Of a DNA stretch of 64,000 nucleotides, positions 55,906 to 64,000 are shown piece after piece; within the stretch, counting starts at the first letter, position 1, and each line of letters begins with the position of its first letter. A program made the position numbers and the translations under genes. The notes under the pieces were generated by a model, which was not told the origin of the DNA, did not search any database, and saw nothing but the letters and a program-made list of their open reading frames with translations. The stretch is taken from positions 15,140,952-15,204,951 of the forward strand of contig CM019065.1 of the NCBI GenBank assembly GCA_009667805.1, written 5' to 3'. Source of the DNA: Leptobrachium leishanense (taxonomy: Eukaryota; Chordata; Amphibia; Anura; Megophryidae).

Positions 55906-56224
55906 CTAACACAAGAACAATCTCCTCTCAAACATGTGCTGAAGCGTTGTGTGAAGCCTTATATAATGTGCGGCGGGACTTAGCTCTGTGAGCCCATGAT
56001 TGGGCAAAATTTGCCCAATCAGGACTCTGAGCCGTGATTGGCATAGTCTTGAACCTGTCTTGCACCTGACCTGTGGTCAGGTGCAAGGCTGTAGCCAATT
56101 ACAAGCTTCAGGCCAATGGAAAAGTGCATTGTGGTCCATTGTGGGCGAACACGCGGAAATGTTTGTAGTTCGCGAACATGCGAACAGGCGATGTTAGAAT
56201 CGAACTCCGAACAGCTCATCCCTA

Positions 56225-57190
56225 GTGCAGACCACTGCATATTGGGTTCATATCCCCCTCATCCTGGTGCCACCCCGGTGCCTGCACATGACACCACCAT
56301 CTCGATTTGGATGTCTTCCCGCTTCCTTAAACTCAATCTTGCCAAAACTGAAATTCTCGTTATTCCTCCCTCCACGAAAAACCCAATATCAAACAGTGAC
56401 CTGCGCCTAGCTTCTCCCCGCATCACCTCTTCCCATGATAGACTGCAGGATTTCTCACACGCAGCCCCCACTCTCTGGAACTCTCTCCCTCGTACTGTCA
56501 GACTTTCCCCTAATTTCTCTTCCTTCAAACGCTCCCTTAAAATGTTCCTATTTAGGGAAGCCTACCACCCAACTCACTGACACAACCATCAATCACTCTC
56601 ACCTTACAGTCCTCTCCTCCCGTTTCCAACCCCAACCCTCCCAGATTGTGAGTTCCTACGGGAATAGGGCCCTCATCTCCTCCTGTACTGTTTGTCAAAT
56701 GTTGTTCAATGTATTGTAACCCTGTCTATACTGTGCTTATTGTACAGCGCTGCGGAATATGCTGGCGCTTTATAAATAAAGAATAATAATAATAATAATC
56801 TCTCTACGAGTAAATGGAACGCTCAGTAGCCCAACGCCTCAAGCTCGCTGCCTTGGTGTCACTTTTGATTATGACCTAACGTTATCTACCCTTGTCCAGA
56901 CAGTGACCAAATCCTGTTACTTTCAACTCATAAACATCGCCCGTGTCCGCCCCTTTCTGACACAAGATACCACAAAAGTGCTGGTTCATGCTCTTGTCAT
57001 TTCACGACTATATAACTGCAAATCGCTCCTCATTGGCCTCCCCATTTCCCGTATTGCCCTTTTGCAATCTGTAATGAATGCAGGTGCCTGGCTTATTTAT
57101 CTAACCAGATGCACCTCGCATACTCCCCCCTCTGCCGGTCCCTCCATTGGTTTCCTGTACATTCCAGGATACAGTATAAAATACTGATTC
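56225..57190 (+). mobile_element. L2-type LINE, ORF2 C-terminal part, split by an L2 tail
   Basis: 56285-56436 reads ISIWMSSRFLKLNLAKTEIL; 56804-57190 continues LGVTFDYDLTLS, SCYFQLINIARVRPFL and VLVHALVISRLYNCKSLLIGLP. These are the post-RT blocks of L2. 56437-56803 is a second L2 3' tail (PTLWNSLPRTVR..FLFREAYHPTH, then the AGCGCTGCGGAATATGC tail and AATAATAAT). Both lack the RT core. Confidence 0.78.
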
Positions 57191-57729
57191 ACGTTCTTCA
57201 AATCGCTCAATGTCTGCAATGAATGCTCTTTCAAAAGTGTTTATTCATGTTTTTGATACAAATTCTATAAAACGTACCAGTCGAGTTGTCAGATTTACCC
57301 TGTGGTTAGTGTTGGATAGTATCTGAAAAGCGCTGCTCTTCCGTTTATCCAGGTTCTGTACTTTGAGAAGGACGGCCAATAATCACAGAAGGGTCCTGAC
57401 GGAATCTGTTAAACTGGCTTCTTACCTCCAGCATACGAATCTTGCATACTGCTGGGCAGCATTCTTCATGAGCTTCTCCACATCGGATTGTAGTTTGTAT
57501 GTGGGAACATGGTTAGTATCAAAAGAATTTTCCATTCTCCAGTCATTCTCCTGCTTTTCACCTCTCTCTCAATAACCCTGAATGTATAGGGTTTCCTTAC
57601 CACTCCCAAAGGCTGCTGGCATGGTGATTAGGAAGAGGTTTGGCCTGACCATTATGGCTAAGGTATTGACGAGGCTGTCTTATTAGTGAGCTAAGGAGAC
57701 ACTTCAAAATACTGGTAAACTGTGCAGTG
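57191..57729. other. No gene seen
   Basis: Mixed composition, no credible frame above 70 codons, no repeat relation seen in this window. Confidence 0.4.
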
Positions 57730-58370
57730 TAGACATGTGCACAGCACAAAATTTTGTTTTGAACTAATGGATTAGTCCTAAAATGCAATTTATTTAGTTG
57801 CTAAAGAAATTCGTTTTCAGTTCTTTAGCATGAAAACTAATTTCATTCATCCGAAAACCAGTGGATACAATTACTATTGTAGTGGCTCCTCAGAGGGCTG
57901 AGATCGCTGCGTGTTACAGTATCTCGTACTCTCAGCACAATGTGTCAGGCAAAGCTGTTACAGTAACTGACTGCTGCTCGTGACAGCGCTCAGAGTTTCA
58001 GTAAAACTAGTAAATAATACTTTTTATATATAAGAGGTTAGAACAATATTATTTCCTTGTTTTACTGAAACTCTGAGCGCTGTGATGAGCAGCAATCAGT
58101 TACTGCAACAGCTGAGCCTGATACATTTTACTGAGAGATAATATAACAAGCAGCCGATCTCAGCGCTCACAGCCACTGGATTTAAAGGGCTAAAAAAAAG
58201 GCTCCTCTCTGTATAATGTATAGAACATCCTCCTGCATTAATTAATACCCCTATCTGTATAATATATAGAACATCCTCCTGAATTAATTAATGTCCCTCT
58301 CTGTATAGAACATCCTACTGCATTGGCATGTGGAGGGTGCAGAACTTCGGAATGCAATGCATCCTCCTCA
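57730..58370 (+). mobile_element. hAT-type MITE, TAGACATGTGCA family, copy 3 (truncated)
   Basis: Begins TAGACATGTGCACAGC, carries the internal inverted repeat (57890-57995 against 58055-58185) and three minisatellite units (58203-58310), and stops at 58370 where a reversed end of the large hAT family begins. The right terminus is missing. Confidence 0.82.
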
Positions 58371-58375
58371 ATTTC

Positions 58376-58455
58376 TGAGTCCCATTGACTTGTATTGAGT
58401 TCGTGTTCGTGTTCGAGTTCGAACTTTTGAAAAGTTCGAGTTCGGCTCATCCCTA
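58376..58455 (-). mobile_element. Third end of the large hAT family
   Basis: TGAGTCCCATTGACTTGTAT..GAGTTCGTGTTCG..GTTCGAGTTCGGCTCATCCCTA: reverse complement of 10225-10340. Only about 80 bp; its inner side is replaced by MITE copy 3. Confidence 0.75.
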
Positions 58456-58918
58456 CTCCTAGCGACGGCTGCCATGAAAAATCTTGGAGCCCCTACTGAA
58501 ACATTGGTCAGGGCCCCCATTCCCTCACCTTTTCACTTCTGTAAATTACTTTTGTGCTTATCTTATTTTACAGGGAGTGGGCTAAATCCCTGGTGGTCCA
58601 ACAAGGGGATAAAAAGTATTCCCTGATGGAAGAGTACTCGGTCTGCGCTTCTACCTGGTGCAGACAATACTAATTGCTCCCTCCAGTGAGTCAGAGTGCC
58701 CTAACAAGCCCCATATGCCACGACCCACCAGGAAATTTGTTGGTGGGTTGGTCCTGGGTGGCATAGAGGGTCCCTTACATCTGTTGCATTTAGACAAGCT
58801 GCACTGGGTTTAACAAGGACTAGGGCTCCCTCGAGCCACTGGACCCCTGACCATATCTTGAGTAATCATCCCGGACACTCCACTAGCCTACAAATCTCAA
58901 TCCTGAAATGAGATGGAT
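58456..58918. other. No gene seen
   Basis: Moderate GC, short frames only, no relation to the other repeats recognised. Confidence 0.4.
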
Positions 58919-58921
58919 TTA

Positions 58922-60311
58922 CAGGGTTATTCAAAGAGAGTCGATCTGGCCCCGAAATGTAACCAGACGGCGGACACTGAATTTCATCATATGGCTACAT
59001 TTCCTGGTCTATTCAAATTGTGGTGAATTGCCTGCACGTACGGTGCCTGTTCGAGGGCAGTGAAATCCCCATAGAGAACATCGAACAGCTGAGAAAAGTT
59101 GCCGAAATGCCCTGCCATTTCGTGGCTTCATTCGACAGGTTTATTCAGTAGGGATGTGCGTTTCGGGTTTCGGAATTTCGGAATTTTCACGAAATTTCCC
59201 GATTCGTGTTTTCCGAAAAATTTTAGATCCGAAAATTTCAGATCCGAAATGTTTTCCGAGCCGAAACTAAATATTTTTGGATTTTTCGAATGGACTTGAA
59301 ATTTGTCAAACGAGGAGAACAGATGTTCCGAAAAACGAAAATTTTCCGAAAAACGAAAATTTTCCGAAAAACGAAAATTTTGGAAAAACGAAAAATTTTT
59401 GAAAAACGAAAAGTCGAATCAAAAAACGGGCAAAATGACACGAAAAATACGAAAAATGGTCGATATTCCGAAAAATGTGCAATTCCGGAAAACGAAAATT
59501 TCCGAAATTCCGAAAAGTCGATACAAAAACCGAGCACAGTGACACGAAAATACGAAAAATGGTCGATATTCCGAAAAAAAAATGTACCCGAAAAACGGGC
59601 CGAACCGAATCGAATCGAAACCGAAATCGGTCGAAACGAGCCGAATCGAAAAGTTTAAAAATCCGAAAAATCAAACCGAATCGAACCGAAAAAAAAATCG
59701 GTGCACAAGCCTATTATTCAGTCGAATCCCATAGGCTTCAATGTTAAAAATATTCCAATACCCAATATGTAATAAACCGGATATTATTTTATTCTGCAGT
59801 AAGAAGACTTATTGTTAGATTTTTTTAGGATCTTTTAGGCATTTTTTGGAATTTTATTTTGCAAACTTTAAGTTTTTAATTTTTTCTGTTTTCTGTAACA
59901 GACCTTTTTATTCTCATTCATTGGATCTTATATGTAAATTCCAGACCTTTTCATTCAGTAGTCTTTTTTGCAAACAGCACTTCAAATTTCAAACTTTCAA
60001 GCGTACTGTTTTTTGTTTTTTTTCACCTCGTTCGTCTGCATGTCGGCTTTTTCCGGCGGCTGCTCTGCGCAGTGATTGCGGCTAGTCAGTTTCTCTGTCG
60101 TGTTCTGCGGGTTTTGGTGAATGTTCGGCGGGTTTGCGGCGAGTGATCGGTGTGTTTGCGGCGAGTTTTCAATGCACTACGGGGACTCTGTGGTTCTTGC
60201 TGAATACACCACAGGGTCGGCTAAATAGGATCGCCGAATCGCCCCCGAAGTGCAGGGAACGAAAAGTCACCGAACGTGCGGTGACTTTTCGATACTCTTT
60301 GAATAACCCTG
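58922..60311. mobile_element. PIF/Harbinger-like MITE, copy 2
   Basis: Ends CAGGGTTATTCAAAGAG and reversed CAGGGTTATTCAAAGAG, perfect, with TTA on both sides (58919-58921 and 60312-60314). Reverse orientation to 25028-25955. Without the hAT passenger and its duplication it is about 817 bp. Confidence 0.88.
59149..59713. mobile_element. Short hAT MITE, TTTCG-rich family, copy 2
   Basis: 565 bp with exact 8-bp flanks TTATTCAG (59141-59148 and 59714-59721). Ends TAGGGATGTGCGTTTCGGG and reversed TAGGCTTGTGCACCGAT. The empty target (GGTTTATTTAGGCGAATCC, reversed) is visible at 25675-25697 in Harbinger copy 1. Confidence 0.93.
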
Positions 60312-60314
60312 TTA

Positions 60315-60800
60315 GACTTTCAACTTTATTGTCCTTCTTTTCAGCAATCCTGGGATTACAAGAAGAAAGAAGTTGTGTTCCTCCACATGATCCACAAGGG
60401 TTTGGAAAGCCCTAAACACGCCTTGAGTGTAGAGTCTCCTAAGGCCAATGTCAGACAAATTTTTTACTGATGTAGATAGGAAATAAAATTAATATGTAAA
60501 ATGAAAAAAATTGATACATAATATGAAAAACCATTTTGTCCGTCAATAATACTAGACGTCAAAAATGCAGTACGTCTGACTACGTTCCATCACTCACACA
60601 CAAAGCTACGTGGACATGGCGCACTCTGTGCGTCTGTCCTAGTGGTTTGACGTTCTTGCCTAAATTGCGTCCGGTGCCACGTGCGTTGTGTGACCGCACT
60701 TTTGTGTGGATGTACTTGGTGTGTGGGCCTGAACAGGAGTTACAGTTACAGGCTGTATCTTGTAGAGGTCACTCCTAGTCATATCTACTAGTACAACATG
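60315..60800. other. No gene seen
   Basis: 60540-60770 is rich in ACGT/GTCC words and may be another MITE, but I found no ends. A short frame at 60536-60778 has no recognised motif. Confidence 0.35.
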
Positions 60801-60808
60801 GTCATATT

Positions 60809-62994
60809 CAGAGATGTGCAATTTGTTTCATTCCGAATCAAAATTCAGACGAAATTCACCATTTTCGTATTTCGAGAGCATTTCCGAAAACGAAATATCG
60901 ACCACCCGAAAATTTCAGGTCGATTCAAAATTTTGGATCGATTCAGTGAATAGGATCATTTTGGCAATTCGGATCATTTCGGGTGATTCGGATCAGTTGG
61001 TTTTTCTTTCTCTTTTTTATGAGTTATTTCATTTTTTAGATTTCATTCATATGCTGCATTAATTATACTGCAGAGAGGCGCTTCCCAGCAGTGTGTGGAT
61101 TCATATGCTGCATTAATTATACTGCAGAGAGGTGCTTCCCAGCAGTGTGTGGATTCATATGCTGCATTAATTATACCTGCAGAGAGGTGCTTCCCAGCAG
61201 TTTGTGGATTCATATGCAGCATTAATTATACTGCAGAGAGGCGCTTCCCAGCAGTGTGTGGATTCATATGCTGCATTAATTATACTGCAGAGAGGTGCTT
61301 CCCAGCAGTGTGTGAATTCATATGCTGCATTAATTATACTGCAGAGAGGCGCTTCCCAGCAGTGTGTGGATTCATATGCTGCATTAATTATACTGCAGAG
61401 AGGCGCTTCCCAGCAGTGTGTGGATTCATATGCTGCATTAATTATACTGTAGAGAGGCGCTTCCCAGCAGTGTGTGGATTCATATGCTGCATTAATTATA
61501 CTGCAGAGAGGTGCTTCCCAGCAGTGTGTGGATTCATATGCTGCATTAATTATACTGCAGAGAGGCGCTTCCCAGCAGTGTGTGGATTCATATGCTGAAT
61601 TAATTATACTGCAGAGAGGCGCTTCCCAGCAGTGTGTGGATTCATATGCTGCATTAATTATACTGCAGAGAGGCGCTTCCCAGCAGTGTGCGGATTCATA
61701 TGCTGCATTAATTATACTGTAGAGAGGTGCTTCCCAGCAGTGTGTGGATTCATATGCTGCATTAATTATACTGCAGAGAGGTGCTTCCCAGCAGTGTGTG
61801 GATTCATATGCTGCATTAATTATACTACAGAGAGGCGCTTCCCAGCAGTGTGTGGATTCATATGCTGCATTAATTATACTGCAGAGAGGCGCTTCCAGCA
61901 GTGTGTGGATTCATATGCTGCATTAATTATACTGCAGAGAGGTGCTTCCCAGCAGTGTGTGGATTCATATGCTGCATTAATTATACTGCAGAGAGGCGCT
62001 TCCAGCAGTGTGTGGATTCATATGCTGAATTAATTATACTGCAGAGAGGCGCTTCCCAGCAGTGTGTGGATTCATATGCTGCATTAATTATACTGCAGAG
62101 AGGCGCTTCCCAGCAGTGTGTGGATTCATATGCTGCATTAATTATACTGCAGAGAGGCGCTTCCCAGCAGTGTGTGGATTCATATGCTGCATTAATTATA
62201 CTGCAGAGAGGCGCTTCTTCCAAGCAGTGTGTGGATTCATATGCTGCATTAATTATACCGCAGAGAGGCGCTTCCCAGCAGTGTGTGGATTCATATGCTG
62301 CATTAATTATACCGCAGAGAGGCGCTTCTTCCAAGCAGTGTGCGGATTCATATGCTGCATTAATTATACTGCAGAGAGGTGCTTCCCAGCAGTGTGTGGA
62401 TTCATATGCTGCATTAATTATACCGCAGAGAGGCGCTTCCCAGCAGTGTGTGGATTCATATGCTGCATTAATTATACTGCAGAGAGGTGCTTCCCAGCAG
62501 TGTGTGGATTCATATGCTGCATTAATTATACTGCAGAGAGGCGCTTCCCAGCAGAGTGTGGATTCATATGCTGCATTAATTATACTGCAGAGAGGCGCTT
62601 CCCAGCAGTGTGTGGATTCATATGCTGCATTAATTATACTGCAGAGAGGCGCTTCCCAGCAGTGTGTGGATTCATATGCTGCATTGAAACCTATGGGTTA
62701 AAAAGTCTTGTTTCTTAAAAAATAAATAAATTAGGAAACCTAAAATTTCACCCAAAAAAATGCCTAAAAAATCCTAAAAGAATAAATAAGAAACTTTCAT
62801 TCTATTGGTTGTAATCCACTTCCCATTCTTAAATAAGCAATAAAAAATTAAAAAAACAACTTATCCAAATCGTCAAAATGATCCGAATCACTGAATCTAC
62901 CAAAACTAAAGAAAAAATGTCCGAAGTGATCCAAAACTGAAAATAAACACCCAAAAAAAACACGAAAAAAAAGTTATGCTCATCCCATTCCCTA
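60809..62994. mobile_element. hAT-like element carrying a 54-bp satellite
   Basis: Flanked by GTCATATT (60801-60808) and GTCATATC (62995-63002), 7 of 8 identical. Left end CAGAGATGTGCAATTTG, right end reversed TAGGGAATGGGATGAGC, weakly inverted. Subterminal parts mirror each other (TTCGGATCATTTCG left; CGAAGTGATCCAAA and ATGATCCGAATCA right). 75% of it is the satellite. Confidence 0.65.
61045..62684 (+). repeat. 54-bp satellite array, about 30 copies
   Basis: Unit: GATTCATATGCTGCATTAAT, TATACTGCAGAGAGGCGCTT, CCCAGCAGTGTGTG. Copies differ by single bases (GGTGC for GGCGC, GAATTAAT for GCATTAAT, TACCGCAG for TACTGCAG); a few have 1-bp or 3-bp length changes (CTTCCAGC, CTTCTTCCAAGC). Each unit is 18 codons, so long frames on both strands (up to 266 codons, MDSYAALIILQRGASQQCV) stay open by arithmetic. 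Confidence 0.97.
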
Positions 62995-63002
62995 GTCATA
63001 TC

Positions 63003-63350
63003 CAGGATCCATAATCTCCTCCACCCCATTAACTGTAGAATGTAAGCTTATCTGAGCAGGGCCCTCTACACATCTGTGTACATTTCCCCATTTATTTTGT
63101 ATAGGTGTTGATTTAATTCCCTGTTCTTTATTGTAAAACGCTGCAGAAATTGCCATTGCTTTAAGAATGTACAGGCGATAGGCTATTTACTGGTGCATCC
63201 AGAAAAAAATATTAACCACAGCTTGTGTAGGATCACCACTTCTGCTTATTCTTATTACACAATATATGGACAATGTATATAGGCAGAAATTGGCAACAAA
63301 GATTCCATGAATGCTGAAGTTTATTGGATACATATTGAGTTGGATGTATC
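63003..63350. other. 3' flank of the VMO1-like gene
   Basis: No gene. It contains the putative downstream region of the minus-strand gene; nothing else recognised. Confidence 0.4.
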
Positions 63351-63356
63351 TTTATT
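63351..63356 (-). terminator. AATAAA poly(A) signal of the VMO1-like gene
   Basis: AATAAA on the minus strand, 13 bp after the stop codon; a further AATAAA lies at 63320-63325. Confidence 0.5.
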
Positions 63357-63368
63357 ATCTTATTCATT

Positions 63369-63657
63369 CTAACAACAGTAGAAGATAACATCATTGAGAG
63401 CCGTGTCATCACCCAACCCCTGAAACTCTTCTATCCTGGTCTTGGCTCCGCAGATTCCATTTGTGCAAGAGCCACTCCACCCTCCATATGATCCCCAAGG
63501 GAGTCCAACGCCTTCAATCTCCTGACCATCTGAGCAGCGAAACTTGAAGTTGTTGACCGCGGTATCATCACCAGAACCTTGATCTGGCTCCACTTTCATG
63601 GAGAAGGAAACCAAGTAACCACTAGAACAGAAGAACGGGGATGTCCAGGTGCCCCAC
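63369..63657 (-). CDS. VMO1: VMO1-like protein, last coding exon
   Basis: Minus strand: acceptor CTCTTTATCGCTCCTCCAG, then the exon from 63657, with one base completing a split codon, 95 codons and TAG at 63371-63369. It reads WGTWTSPFFCSSGYLVSFSMKV, then GSGDDTAVNNFKFRCSDG, WGSYGGWSGSCTNGICG, and GLGDDTALNDVIFYCC. The repeated GxGDDTAxNxxxFxC and W.W.S.CxxGICG belong to vitelline membrane outer layer protein 1, a secreted beta-prism protein with three internal repeats. This exon gives about the last one and a half. Six cysteines fit its disulfides. Signal peptide and first repeat lie beyond base 64000. No damage is visible. Confidence 0.92.
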
Positions 63658-63799
63658 CTGGAGGAGCGATAAAGAGAAAAATCAACACAGCGAAAAAGAA
63701 AAAAAGCCCCAGGAGGCAAAAACTAAGAGCGTGATGATCATGTGATCATAGACTGAGAATAATCAGTGATAGAACATTGTAAAACAACTTACAGGCCTT

Positions 63800-64000
63800 G
63801 TGTGTTATGTCAGGCTGAACTCGATGGACACACGGCTTTTTTCGGCCTATCACACACCTACTGCTGTTGATCCAAAAGAAGGCAAAAACCCCCGATCTGA
63901 AGCACTCGCTGAACATGTAACATACTGGGAAAATAATCCTTTGTGACTGCAGATGGGGTCAGATTTCTTCTTGGATCAAGCAGCTTTTACCCACATATTA
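63800..64000 (-). mobile_element. CR1 LINE 3' end, copy C, in the VMO1-like intron
   Basis: CTGTTGATCCAAAAGAAGGC, CATACTGGGAA and CAAGCAGCTTTTACCCACAT match the 3' UTR of the CR1 copies at 49.9 and 51.6 kb. It continues beyond the window. Confidence 0.85.

Larger units (their letters stand above)
49173..56224 (-). mobile_element. Large hAT family, copy 2, gutted and nested
   Basis: Left part: GGAGTTCGAACTCGAACAC (49173-49191), interrupted by a CR1 end, then ACGAACCGAACTCAATGCAA (50118 onward), as in 10296-10350. Right part: tandem units (55360-55900) and GAACAGCTCATCCCTA ending at 56224, as at 22291. No transposase frame. The extreme left terminus is missing, so no TSD can be checked. Confidence 0.78.

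Noticed and set aside
59290..59747. Frames of 80-120 codons rich in Lys/Arg or Phe/Arg
   Set aside because: Compositional by-products of the TTTCG-rich MITE; the same appears at 30588-31121.
61045..62684. CRISPR-like array
   Set aside because: Units are contiguous without unique spacers, and the genome is vertebrate.
61045..62718. Plus-strand frames of 167-266 codons with 18-residue repeats
   Set aside because: The unit is 54 bp, so the frame is preserved by arithmetic. The reverse strand and a second frame are open too, and units with 1-bp changes shift the frame.
63369..63719. Start of the VMO1-like protein at the ATG at 63719
   Set aside because: The sequence before 63657 (Phe/Leu-rich) is intron. 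The polypyrimidine tract with CAG and the homology starting at WGTW show an internal exon.

Overview
The window is a gene-poor stretch of a vertebrate genome, most probably an amphibian (frog-like). It is almost entirely transposable elements inserted into one another. I find no bacterial features, tRNA, rRNA or CRISPR. Indicators are an intact Tc1-type transposon, several hAT families with exact 8-bp target-site duplications (TSDs), Penelope-like elements (PLEs) with GIY-YIG endonucleases, CR1- and L2-type LINEs, a PIF/Harbinger-like pair and gamma-type retroviral remnants. The only convincing host gene is the last coding exon of a vitelline membrane outer layer protein 1 (VMO1)-like gene at 63369-63657 on the minus strand.

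Layout. 1-2.2 kb: Gypsy-like gag with its LTR edge, then repeats. 2.6-4.7 kb: LTR with a tRNA-Leu-type primer site and AT-rich leader. 4.9-8.65 kb: piggyBac-like element split by a PLE with a 31-bp TSD. 9.2-40.8 kb: minus-strand remains readable as one retroviral provirus: 3' LTR at 9232-10224, PPT at 22.3 kb, env at 24.4-27.6 kb, protease at about 28 kb, gag at 28.3-29.7 kb, splice donor at 39.64 kb, Lys-type primer site at 39.74 kb and 5' LTR at 39755-40828. It is blown apart by a 12-kb hAT element in the 3' LTR (itself holding three other insertions), a piggyBac-like element and an L2 tail with a hAT and a Harbinger in env, a CR1 LINE with its own hAT passenger, and a 4.6-kb GC-rich block of palindromic and short tandem repeats.

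42-48.6 kb: L2-type LINE split by a hAT MITE, a 39-bp minisatellite, another LINE end, an LTR fragment split by a 1.27-kb hAT, and a second gag/protease remnant in + orientation. 49.2-56.2 kb: a second copy of the large hAT, stuffed with a CR1 end, a PLE with inverted arms, another CR1 and an L2 tail. 56.2-60.3 kb: L2 pieces, more hAT ends, and a Harbinger element split by a small hAT. 60.8-63.0 kb: a hAT-like element carrying about 30 copies of a 54-bp satellite. 63.4-64 kb: VMO1-like exon and part of its upstream intron.

Most long open frames are artefacts of tandem repeats whose unit is a multiple of three. The only apparently intact coding sequence is the Tc1-type transposase at 20325-21380. 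Several insertions are checked inside the window itself, because an uninterrupted relative of the target is also present.
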